Of a stretch of 64,000 nt of DNA, positions 8,182 through 17,656 are shown piece after piece. A model generated the notes under the pieces. It did no database searches and was not told where the DNA came from. It saw only the letters and a list, made by a program, of their open reading frames with translations. This DNA is from Buddleja alternifolia (Eukaryota; Streptophyta; Magnoliopsida; Lamiales; Scrophulariaceae), in assembly GCA_019426215.1 (NCBI GenBank), contig CM033391.1, positions 6,312,708 through 6,376,707 on the forward strand, given 5' to 3'. A program made the position numbers and the translations under genes. The first letter of the stretch is position 1. Every line of letters starts with the position of its first letter.

Positions 8182-10293
8182 CTCTTGTCAGGAAATCTGC
8201 AAGAACATTTTCATGAGATTTCACAATAATAAAGTCAAAACAATAATATTGACATTCAGCTTCCCATCTGACAATACGTGGTTTTTCAATTTTTTATTCA
8301 AGTTTGTTTTTTAAAAAAGCTTTGACATTCGTATTATCAACTTTTAAAGTTAATTCTTTGGCTAACAGAAATGATGGCCATTTTTTAAATGCCCTCCAAA
8401 CAGCAAAGAATTCCTTTTCATTTATTGCCATAGTTTGACTTGTTGTTCAGTGAACAATCCTCCTGTATATCTACAAGGTTCTTCCCCTGTAGTTGTCCGT
8501 TTCATGAGCACTGTTGCTCATCTATAATCATTGGCATCTGTATAGATTACCAAATTATCATTGTCTTGTGGTATTGCAAGTTTATGCAAGTTATTGCAAA
8601 CTTGTTTCAACTCACGAATTCTTTGAGTGTGAATTTCTTCCCACTTCTATTTTATGCTTTCCATCTCTTTTAAAAGAGGTCGAAAATCCTTCTTGTATCT
8701 TGCCAGATCTTTAATGAAGATTCTTGCAAAGTGAACAACTCCCAAAAATCTTTGAAGCTATTTTTTATCTTTTAGAACATCAGGAAAATTGCGTATCTTT
8801 TCCACAATATGTTTCCTGGAGTTCAATACCTGTTTTGTCAATAAGAATACCTAGAAATTCAATCTTATTAACTCCAATTATTGCGTTTTTTTTTCCTTCA
8901 GAAAGCACTAATCCTTCTTTATTGCATGCATCAGAAAATATTTAAAGATGTTTAATATGTTCTTTCATATTTTTGGATGCAATCAGGATGTCATCAATAT
9001 AGACAAACATAAACTCGGAATAATCTTTAAATAGATTATCCATTTTTCTTTGATATATCTGGGGTGCATTTGACAAACCCATTGGAAGTGCATTCCAGAT
9101 ATATTGACCTTGTGGAGTAGAAAATGTCGTATATTTTTAGACTCCTTTTCCATCTTAATCTGATAGAAACCAGATTTACAATCAAATTTAGAAAACACCT
9201 TTGCACCTTTAATGCAATCAATTAAGTGTTCTGTACTAGGGATATAGTAGTCATCAAATTCCAGTATCTTATTGATACCTTGATAGTTGATTACTAATCT
9301 AGCTTTTCCTCTTTTCATTTCACCATGGTTTCTTACCAGAAAACCAGGGCTACTATAAGCAGAGACTCCAGGTTCTATGAGTTTAAGATCGATATGCTCT
9401 TTTATGATTGTTTACATATCCTTCTTATCCTCCATATTCATCTGGATTGGCTTGTATCGAACATACTCATACTTGCATTGTTCTTTTGCTTTCAGAGTAG
9501 CTTCGATCTTGTTTTTGTCCCACCAAGCCAAAGGATTTTCATTGAAGTTCCTTTGAATTTGTCGCTTAACATTTTCAAGAGAAAGAAAGTTTTCTTCGTT
9601 AATGTTAACCCAGGATTTCTTTTCTTGTAAAGTATTCTTAAGAAGGCAAATTCCTTCTTCATCTAGTTCTCTAGTTCTAGTTTTTTCTAGAAGATTAGTT
9701 CTTTGAGAAACTAGGTGAGAATCTTCACAATACTCTTTATATCCCTGTTGTCTAAATGACAGCAGAGCCTTTCCAAATTTCTGTTTATCCTTCATTTTAG
9801 GATGGATTAATTTGGAATCGGTATTCAAATCACCACATTTGCAACGAAAATTAATAGGCATAATCCTATTAAAAGCGTTTGCGTGCCACAAAACTTGTAT
9901 CTCATTACCACAATTAGTAGTAAAAATCAACAAATTTTTGTTGTTATCTTGCACATATTTTGCAAAAGTTTGGATAAAATTGTTACCCAGTAAAATATTT
10001 GCTCTAGTATCATGAAAGTATATAGGTGGCATTTTTATCTTGAACCAAGGTGTACCAAATGCTCCTCCAATCATGATGTGTGCTTCTCGAATTCCATTAT
10101 TGAGTATTAGGATTTTCTGAGAAAAATCTCTTCCCGCAATAATAGGTAAAGATTCCATAGCATTGCTAGGAAAGATACCAAGTTTTGCTGTACAAATTCC
10201 TGAACCAGAATCAATATAAGCTGCAAAGTATTCTGACTTATATTGTTCATATGACATACCAACAGATATGTATATTGAAAAGGGGCTAGTCAT
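8168..10293 (-). pseudogene. Pararetrovirus polymerase: aspartic protease, RT, RNase H; broken
   Basis: The ATG at 10291-10293 follows the movement-protein stop with no gap. Near residue 28 is the protease motif DSGSG. A stop at 9412-9414 interrupts the protease-RT linker. RT follows (LVINYQGINK, KFDCKSGFYQIKME), then a 1-nt shift near 9130-9140. The catalytic YIDD is encoded at 8990-9001. The RNase H region (8190-8600) is recognisable but has stops in every frame. The reading ends ADFLTR followed by a stop at 8168. The family enzyme copies pregenomic RNA to DNA in the cytoplasm. The mutations rule out a working protein. Confidence 0.85.
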
Positions 10294-11589
10294 TTATTCA
10301 ACTTGAATAATATGTCCATCCAAGTTAAATTCCATACCTTTCCCTTTTCTTCCCCAAGGTTTGTGTTCCTCAAGGAAACTCAGTCCCAAGGTAACAATCC
10401 CTTGGTCACGACCTGCAACTCCTGTAACAAATACTTCATGTCCTGCTATTTCTAGCATACCTTCGTATTTACCAACAGTAGATTGCTGCAAGTAGTATAG
10501 ATCATCACAAGGAAAGTAATTATCTTTCTCTATAATGTCAAATATAACTTGCACTTCTTTCCATCCTTCAGGGCATTTAATCTTTACATTATCTACTCTC
10601 ATAGCTTGAGGAGTTAAATCTTCAATTAATTTTTTTCCTTTTAAACTCCTAATCCTTTCTTCCGAAAAGGACATTCTGCTATTAAAATCTGTTCTAGAAC
10701 TCATTGAGCGATCTAGAACTGAATGATCTCGATTTAAGATATCAACACCACCAGTCCTTAGTATTTGAATGGGATCGGGTGCCATTACCTTAGCAAATTC
10801 CTTGAAAATTCTTGTAATTTAAATATACTCTTTGCGAATAAACAAATCAGAATGATGTGTATTGGAAAGTGCATAAGCAATTCTATATGTTATAGAATAT
10901 GGTCTATTCCCTTCTTTCATAAGATCAGTTCTTTTGAAATCCTGCTGAAGGGTTAAGACTCGGCTGAAATCTTGGTCAGCTAGGTTATATGCAATTCTTG
11001 GGTGAATATCAAACATAAGTTTGCCTGCATATAAGTTCCCTACCATTGTACCAAGACAACCATCTCTTAAGTTATTAATTCTTTTATCCATTATAGATAA
11101 ATGTAATGGAGAATTAACATCTTCTTTGAAAATGGCTTTAATCACGACTTCAATAGTTCCTATATGGATTCATTTCATAGTAACAGCTACTTCCTCTTTA
11201 AGCCTACTTAATTCCTCCAAAAAAATTTCTTTTGGAATAAGTTGCATATCCATCACATTGCCAATTAGTTCCATAGGGATTGTAAATTCCCCTGAACTTA
11301 CCTTGTATATGATGTTATGCCGCCTTTGATTTAATCCTATTTGATTTAGGATTCGGCTAATTCCACTAACTCTGAAACCATCGTAAGGTCCAAGGTTAGA
11401 GTTTTGCCTCATTATTTTTTCCATGGTCTTGTCTGATATAGACGACCTGGAGAAGAATCCTGATTGGCTATCCGATGTTTGGATCCTATCTCCTTCGATG
11501 AAGTTATTCTGATTCGGTTGAAGTTCCATCAGAATCACTTTCATCTGAGGGTATATTTTCGAATTGGTAAACTGGTACCAAGTCTCCAT
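10294..11589 (-). pseudogene. Pararetrovirus movement protein (30K superfamily), two in-frame stops
   Basis: It starts at the ATG at 11587-11589 inside the end of the coat-protein frame and would span about 432 codons to the stop at 10294-10296. Stops at 11170-11172 and 10819-10821 interrupt an otherwise continuous frame. The central part has the caulimovirid movement-protein pattern: GNLYAGKLMFDIHPR, a conserved D in NLADQDF, and YALSNTHHS. Such proteins line or modify plasmodesmata for cell-to-cell spread. It lies after the coat protein rather than before it, unlike badnaviruses and caulimoviruses. Confidence 0.8.
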
Positions 11590-11788
11590 AGAAAACTACA
11601 TCCAGTATGTCTGCAGTGGCTTCAAATTGTTTTAATTCACCACTTTTTTTGGGACAATCTGGTGAAATATGGCCACGAGCTCCACATGTCCAGCAATTAC
11701 AATCTTTGAAACTTTCATTTGTACGGGTGTAAGCCCTTCTGAAAGTTCGTCTTGTGGGCACTACCACAAAAAAGTCCTATTACAGCGC

Positions 11789-12228
11789 ACCTATGGCAGC
11801 GGTTTTGAAAACTGCTGTAATAGGGGGTACTCGGTTCGGACCTATGACAGCGGTTCGAGCCGAACCGCTGTCATAGGGGTGCCAAAAAAAAAAAAAAAAA
11901 AAATTGGACTTTTGGCAGCGGTTCAGCCGAACCGCTGCCACAAAGTTCACTTTTGGCAGCGGTTCGGGCGGAACCGCTGCCACAAGTGCACTTTTGGCAG
12001 CGGTTCGGGCAGAACCGCTGCCACAAAGTTCACTTTGTGGCAGCGGTTCGGCGGAACCGCTGCCAAAAGTTCACTTTGGCAGCGGTTCTGTCCGAACCGC
12101 TGCCAAAAGTGAACTTTTTGGCAGCGGTTCTGCCCGAACCGCTGCCAAAAGTTGTCAAAAAAAAAAAAAAAAATTTTTTTGAACTTTGTGGCAGCGGTTC
12201 TGCCCGAACCGCTGCCAAAAGTTCAAAA
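11789..12228. repeat. Subterminal palindrome cluster (copy 2, left side)
   Basis: Hairpin units with CTTTTGGCAGCGGTTC arms, as in the right side of copy 1, with an additional unit at about 12070-12110. Long A runs at 11884-11902 and 12157-12172 match the T runs of copy 1. Confidence 0.85.
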
Positions 12229-12311
12229 TTTGGGCGGGTTTATTTCAACCGGCCCCCCCTCTCTCTCACTCTCACTCTCACTCTCTCACTCTCTCTCTCT
12301 CTCTCTCTCTC

Positions 12312-12945
12312 AACTCTCTCACCACCACCACCACCGCCGACGCCCACCTCTGCCTCTGCCGCCGACGCCGACGCCGCCCACCTCCGCCGCCGCCGCCGCC
12401 AACGCCGACGCCGCCCTCCTCCGCCGCCGCCGCCGCCGCCTTCCATTTAGTTTTGGTATTTTTTTTTAGATAAATATATACACACACACACACACATAGA
12501 GTATATATAGATGTATGTATATGTGGGTGTATGCATATATATGTGGGTGTATATATGTATATTTGTGTATGTGTGGGTGTATTTATATTTGTGTATATGT
12601 GGGTGTATGTGTATGTATATTTGTGTATGAATATTTGTGTATGTATATATGTGGATGGGTGTATGTATATTTGTGTATATGTGGGTGTATGTGTATGTAT
12701 ATTTGTGTATGAATATTTGTGTATGTATATATGTGGATGGGTGTATGTATATTTGTGTATATATATGTTCATGGGTGTATGCATATATGTGTATATGTTA
12801 ATGGGTGTATTTGTGTATGTGTGGGTGTGTGTATATTTGTGTATGTATATATGTGGATGGGTGTATGTATATTTGTGTATATGTTGATGGGTGTATGTAT
12901 ATTTGTGTATGTGTGGGTGTACGTATATTTGTGTATTTATGAAAA
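12312..12945. repeat. GCC-rich tract, CA run and TGTGGGTGTATGTATATTTG minisatellite (copy 2)
   Basis: This is the complement of the tracts in copy 1. The minisatellite covers about 12513-12945, longer than in copy 1. The open frames (Tyr/Val/Cys runs) are artefacts of repetition. Confidence 0.85.
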
Positions 12946-12969
12946 TATTTCTCGGTTGAAATTTTGCGG

Positions 12970-13246
12970 TGTTGGAATGACACGAAATTCACAAGGTCAT
13001 AGAGAAACGGCATTCTGAACAAAACGCAAGACTTTGTCTTGCGCTCTCGTGATTTTAGCTATCCAAGATCGTTTAAGGCCTCAAATACGTGTTTTATTAC
13101 AAAAATACGTATTTATGTAATAAAACGCGTATTTGAGGCCTTAAACGATCTCGGATGGCTAAAATCACGAGAGCGCAAGGCAAAGCTTGCGATTTGTTCA
13201 GAATGCCGTTTCGCTATGACCGTGTGAATTTCGTGTTATTCCGACA
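12970..13246. repeat. Long inverted repeat inside CACTA copy 2
   Basis: The same fold-back as 1557-1836, with its centre near 13100. Both copies keep the pairing although they differ at single bases. Confidence 0.88.
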
Positions 13247-13276
13247 TGGTAACATTATAAACGATAAAATAAAATT

Positions 13277-13520
13277 AAAACAAAATAAATATACCACCCT
13301 ATGGCAGCGGTTCAGCCGGAACCGCTGCCATAGGGTCCAATTTTTTTTTTTTTTTAAATAAATGACCCTATGACAGCGGTTCTGCCGAAACCGCTGCCAT
13401 AGGGTGACCTATGGCAGCGGTTCCGGAACCGCTGCCATAGGGTTTTGACCTATGGTAGCGGTACCTATGGCAGCGGTTCAAAACCGCTGTAATAGGCCCA
13501 AAAAAACCGCTGCTATAGGT
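13277..13520. repeat. Subterminal palindrome cluster (copy 2, right side)
   Basis: Hairpin units with CCTATGGCAGCGGTT arms matching the left side of copy 1. Confidence 0.85.
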
Positions 13521-14700
13521 CATTTCTGTAGTAGTGGGGGGGTTTTTCCATCGAATTTTTGAGATCCTTGGGAAGACACCCTTGTCGGTCCGAATCTCTG
13601 GCCAGAGTTGTAAGATCGGGATATTGATTTAGACCACCAAGACTTTCTTCTGAAAGAAGGTCGCTATTTGTGACTCCACGTATCGGAGCTTACAAACTGT
13701 TTTCTCTTCCTTCTTTGCTCGATTGATTCTCCAATAATTGTTGAAAAATCATTATTGTCACAACAAAGAGGAGTTTTGCTTTATTTTTCCTCTAAGCTTT
13801 TTCATGTTCTTTTGAAGAGACGCTTGATAACACCACTCCTTCAGTTTGTCTTTTAAGAAAGACATATGTCGAGCTACAGAATCAAGTTGCCCTACTGGTA
13901 CCTTGTAGGATTGTGTTAACATTTCCCTCCAAGGACTGCAAATTTTTGCAAAGAACATTGGTGCCGCAATTTCTGAGGTTACGTCACTCTGAAAGAAGTG
14001 CTTGCGAAACCAATAGATGTATTCATCTACTGCACAAAAATTTCTTAGTTCAATACCATAAAGAGCCTGTGTGTGCCCCCTGGTCTTTTCCGTATTATTT
14101 TGATCGAAGTATCCACCTCCGACAAAATGTAATTTAATGAGTCTTCCGAATCTTTCTGCAATAGTGCTTTTAGATTCTCCTTCTAAGACTCCTTGCTTGG
14201 TTGTTTCAGGGGTATGTTCCCATCCGGTTTTCATCGATCCTTCCAAGCTTAACTCCATTAATCTAATGAGGTTTTCTTTATCAAGATCCAGTGTGGTCGC
14301 TGCTATTTTTATAGCCGCTACCCATTCATCGATTAATTTTTCGATGTTTCTGAAATCTATGACATCCAAATTGAGGATAGTACTATATGGATGCAAGGAT
14401 TGTAATATAGTCCTTGCCCAAGGTGTATTTTCTGGTACTCTATTTGGGTTTCTTATGGGATTTGCTCTAAACGTTGTACCCCTAAGAGCGGGTCCCTCAT
14501 TTGTATGCAAATCACCACTTTCTCGCATCGTTTCAACCATTGGAGGATTATTAGATGCGGAACTTTCTCCCGGCAGTGTTAGAGCCAGAGGATTATTTGT
14601 TTCATTGGCTTTGACATTAACCAAATCCACGACAGCTAGTTGAGAAAAGGACTCAGCTAGTTCTTGAAGATCTGATGGATCCACCCTTGAAATATTCATA

Positions 14701-15072
14701 TTAATTTATATTTCTAAGGATCTCATTAATTAGATCTTCTTGAGATTTAGGCTTCGGAATTTCCTTCACCTTACCCTTCTGATGTAGAAGAGGCACTCTT
14801 TCCAGTGCATCACTCATACGTTCCTTTTTTAGTTTGAACGTACCCGAGATACTCTGTTTTTCTTTCAGATCTAGTGTTATGGACTTTAAATCTGTTATAG
14901 ATCTATCTAGATCTGGAAGAATCTTGAGAATTTCCTCAATTTTCTGGTTCAAGTTTTCGATTTTCATAGGTAGATGTTCTATCCTATGTCCGTAATCTTG
15001 AACTGTCTTTTGGATTTCTCTAAGATATTTAGAGAGCTTAGAGGTATCTGGTTCAATCTCTTTCCAATTCAT
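14701..15072 (-). CDS. Pararetrovirus ORF B, coiled-coil protein (virion-associated type)
   Basis: This is the only intact viral frame: 123 codons from an ATG at 15070-15072 to a stop one base before the coat-protein ATG. Residues 10-75 show a heptad-like pattern (LSKYLREIQKTVQDYG, KIENLNQKIEEILKIL). The last 40 residues are Lys/Pro-rich (GKVKEIPKPKSQ). Small coiled-coil proteins with a basic tail in this position are virion-associated proteins in several genera. Function is inferred from that pattern only. No initiator is shared with ORF A; leaky scanning would be needed. Confidence 0.65.
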   Translation of the reverse strand: MNWKEIEPDTSKLSKYLREIQKTVQDYGHRIEHLPMKIENLNQKIEEILKILPDLDRSITDLKSITLDLKEKQSISGTFKLKKERMSDALERVPLLHQKGKVKEIPKPKSQEDLINEILRNIN

Positions 15073-15086
15073 AATTATAAATGAAT

Positions 15087-15443
15087 TTAAATAAAAGAGT
15101 TACCTTTATTTGCTTTCCCTGGACATTTGCCTTGGATTTCTGCGAGTTGTAAATCACTCGCGATGTTGCCTTTGAATTTATCATTCAGAGATAATTTCCT
15201 GTCATAGTACCTTATCTCTGCTTTATGATCCGCTACAGGTTTTTTACTTCTAGCGAATTCTTCCATGATTTCTTTTGAAATCTTTTTATTCCATCGGATC
15301 AATTTATCAATCCGCTTGCTTTTTTGCATTTCCAGTATCTGGAAATACTCCCTGTTCTCTAAATAAATCAACCAATCGTTCGATTCTATTCTTGTTTGAT
15401 TCTCCTCAATTCGGGATAAAAATAACTTTATGTAACCAATTTA
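15087..15443 (-). CDS. Pararetrovirus ORF A, small basic protein, start uncertain
   Basis: The open frame runs without a stop from about 15443 to 15087. The first in-frame ATG is at 15327-15329, giving about 80 residues. The frame upstream of it is open and reads plausibly (an RIEENQTRIESNDW segment), so initiation at a non-AUG codon, as described for ORF I of rice tungro bacilliform virus, is possible. The product is rich in Lys, Arg and Glu. No known domain is recognised. Position corresponds to ORF I of badna- and tungro-like viruses. Confidence 0.5.
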
Positions 15444-15464
15444 AATATTTCATCAATAAACCTA

Positions 15465-15477
15465 GGATCTGATACCA
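15465..15477 (-). promoter_or_regulatory. Pararetrovirus primer-binding site (initiator-Met tRNA)
   Basis: TGGTATCAGATCC on the minus strand differs by one base from the Met-tRNA complement. Minus-strand DNA synthesis would start here. It is also the right border of the viral sequence. Confidence 0.8.
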
Positions 15478-15484
15478 TTTTTAG

Positions 15485-15659
15485 CGCCTTTTTGCCTGAT
15501 ATACCTATGTTATAAAGGACTAATCTTGCCAATTAAGAAGTTAAAGGACTAAAATTGCTAAAACTTAGAAATTAAAGGACTAAAATTGCCAAAGGTAAAA
15601 GTTAAAGGACTGAAATTGCTACCCCGTAATAGTTAAAGGACCTTTTTAACAGTTTTTCC
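15485..15659 (-). repeat. Right terminal inverted repeat with ~33-bp tandem units
   Basis: Units of AAAGGACTAAAATTGC recur five times. The inner end stops about 8 bp from the viral primer-binding site, so virus and repeat are directly joined. Confidence 0.75.
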
Positions 15660-15668
15660 AACTTTTTG

Positions 15669-16918
15669 GGAGTACAAATACATTTTATTTTACATTACTT
15701 TTATATGTAGCATCTTGTAACTACATTTTATCGATGATGGAAATAGTTTTATATGAAACCCTATATTATTGAATATAAAATTATGACATATATAAACATA
15801 ACTATTTGAAAATAATAAATATTATAAATTACTACGATTGTATCTTCTAGTTTATAATGATTAAAGTTATATTTCTATTTCTAACACTTATTATATGTTC
15901 TATGCAATTCACGTTCAAATGACATAATAAACTATTTGTCAAAACGGAGTACAATTATTCTTATTTTTATATTACTTTTATATATAACATTCTTCTTCTC
16001 ACTTTTTTATTGATTAAAAAATATGTATCCTGCTTGTATTTGTCTTTAATAAATAATTATGAAATAGAATGCAAAGAATACTTCTTGATATTTATTAACA
16101 TATACATAAAAACAACCTTCAAAATAATTTACTTGAGTTTATTGAGGGGGAAAATTACAATTTTGGTACACTAATGTGGCCTGCATTTTTTTTTTTTTTT
16201 GGTACACTAATATGGGTGGGGGAGGGTAGCAATTTGGGTACACTATTGGTAAAAAAAATTGGCATTTTCAGTATAATTATTTTGGAAAATTTTGAATTTC
16301 GCCTGGGATTCCCACGTGAGGCGGATTTGATGTGTAAATTTGGAAATTTTTGATTTTTGGAGGTAAAATTGCTTAGGTGGATGATATTTTGGAGGGAAAT
16401 CAACTATTTATGGTGGGAAACATCTCCAATTTCATCAATATCCAAATTTCACGCTTTATAACCCAAAATGAAGGGGGAAATTCCAAATCCCAAAATTTTA
16501 ATTATTGAAATTACTTATCATAATTTCAACAATTAAAATTTTTAATTTTTTTTAATAAAAATGTAAATACTCGAGGAAAAGAGAGAGTTTGAAAGTTTCT
16601 TGCTAAACAGAAGAATTTCTTAGAACTTAACAACATTATGAGAGGAACAGGTAATGAGAGGAACAGGTGCTTATAGGTGTAATATTCTTATTCATTTAAA
16701 GAATTAATCAAATAATGTTGTGCTACACATTCAGGTTGAATGCCTTGTGCTACATTAGTGATATAAACTTTAATATAATAATTAATTAAATACTATTTAA
16801 AAAATCCTAATTTAATTATGGAAAAAAAGGAGAAATGATGGAAGAATAGTATTGTCTTCCTCGCTGTCCCTACCCCTTCTCCAACCCAGCCTCAACCTGC
16901 AACCACCAACAGAAGATC
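15669..16918. other. AT-rich spacer, no gene; remnant of a repeat at 16150-16440
   Basis: A/T-rich DNA. The part 16150-16440 has GGTACACTAATRTGG repeated three times with variation and a GGGGAAAATTACAATTTTGG start, resembling one end of an inverted-repeat element whose other end I could not find. GAGAGGAACAGGTAATGAGA repeats at about 16640. Confidence 0.45.
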
Positions 16919-17426
16919 TGATGATGGTAAAAATCGTCAGAGTATGAATATCACATGTTCAACCACGTGGGGTGGAGGAACCGATCCAACTCACGACAGA
17001 CTAGGTTGAAGGTTGGTTTTTGTATAGACTGCACTCGGTTACTTTGAGTTGCCTACGTACCCAAGCGATGTGGGATCAAATCAATTCGTAGTTCGTTATT
17101 GGGGTTACTCTCTATTTTCAGTGTATTTTTACTGGGGGGGAGTAGATAATGAACCACTCCCAGCTCCTTTGAGGTATTTATAAGGAGTTGGTTATGGGCT
17201 ATGGGCTCTTAGGCTCTATCTTGTCACCAGCCCAATAGGCTTGATTTAATTATTATTATTATTAGGCTAGAGGAATAACCTTACTATGCTTAAAGGACTG
17301 GCCCAGCCCCTTTTGGGCTTGGCCAATCCTTCCACCGTGGGCTTTGTCCTGTGGCGGGCACCTTTACCCGACTCAGAGATGGGTAAATTACTGAAATACC
17401 CCTAGACATTTTTGGCCCATATCATA
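16919..17426 (-). repeat. 3' LTR of the Tat-type element
   Basis: 508 bp, clearly the same as 22071-22581 with scattered substitutions. The adjoining purine tract on the minus strand (CGGGAGCGGGGGGCATA at 17427-17443) is the likely plus-strand primer. Confidence 0.85.
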
Positions 17427-17656
17427 TGCCCCCCGCTCCCGGGTTCGAAAGACACTCGGGAGCAGAAGTGATCCCGCTTAGGCAGGGTCAATTAACTTTA
17501 ATTAATGATAGGTAGTGGGTCATAAAGGTCCCTCACCTACTTCTTACTTAAGCGAGGGAAGGAGGTGGGTCTCCCCCTCACCTCTCATTCATACTCTCAC
17601 TCACTCAACTCCTTTTCTCAAGAATTTCTCTCTCTAGGAGCCTCCTTTCCTCAACC

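Larger units (their letters stand above)
11759..13536 (-). mobile_element. Non-autonomous CACTA element, copy 2, inside the viral coat gene
   Basis: Left end CACTACCACAAAAAAGTCC and right end GGTCATTTCTGTAGTAGTG, flanked by GGG at 11756-11758 and 13537-13539. The order of internal parts is that of copy 1 reversed: right-type palindromes, GA tract (12260-12312), GGC tract, minisatellite, long inverted repeat, left-type palindromes. It is about 150 bp longer than copy 1, mainly through extra minisatellite units and one extra palindrome. No transposase gene. Confidence 0.93.
11504..14699 (-). pseudogene. Pararetrovirus coat protein, split by CACTA copy 2
   Basis: The N-terminal part (ATG 14697-14699 to a stop at 13758) has an acidic, disordered start and then the capsid core pattern, with FFAKICSPWREML and EWCYQASLQKN near the end. 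The reading is broken between 13757 and 13537. The CACTA element occupies 11759-13536. The C-terminal part resumes at 11758 with a basic stretch and a zinc knuckle CWTCGARGHISPDC (CX2CX4HX4C, 11654-11695), then an acidic Ser-rich tail ending at 11504. Zinc knuckle and basic region bind nucleic acid in this family. Besides the insertion there is at least one stop. Confidence 0.85.
6185..15477 (-). mobile_element. Endogenous pararetrovirus (Caulimoviridae), one linear genome copy, degraded
   Basis: On the minus strand the order is: primer-binding site, ORF A, ORF B (coiled coil), coat protein, movement protein, protease-RT-RNase H, downstream ORF X, promoter, RNA start and poly(A) signal, then leader. 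Removing the 1.78 kb CACTA insertion leaves about 7.5 kb, a normal size for one caulimovirid genome. The copy starts at the minus-strand primer site and ends in leader, as if the circular genome had been opened at its natural discontinuity. Every large ORF carries stops or frameshifts and the coat gene is split, so it cannot be functional as it stands. The left border is approximate. Confidence 0.88.
5998..15659. mobile_element. Mutator-type terminal repeats enclosing a complete pararetrovirus copy
   Basis: The outer ends are GGAAAAATTGT (left) and, reversed, GGAAAAACTGT (right). They are flanked by a perfect 9-bp direct repeat AACTTTTTG at 5989-5997 and 15660-15668. Both ends consist of degenerate tandem units (GGCAATTTTAGTCCTTTAACT type) that align with each other for about 175 bp in inverted orientation. 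A 9-bp duplication with GG...CC ends is characteristic of Mutator-like elements. Between the ends lies essentially only the pararetrovirus plus the CACTA element inserted in it. The likeliest history is viral DNA integrated at the centre of a small MITE of about 370 bp; capture by a Mutator-like element is the alternative. Confidence 0.75.

Noticed and set aside
7059..8314. Plus-strand frames opposite viral ORF X and the polymerase
   Set aside because: They mirror real minus-strand coding sequence and have no domain of their own.
14137..14643. 168-codon plus-strand frame opposite the coat protein
   Set aside because: It is a shadow of the capsid reading; the viral frame has clear family motifs, this one has none.
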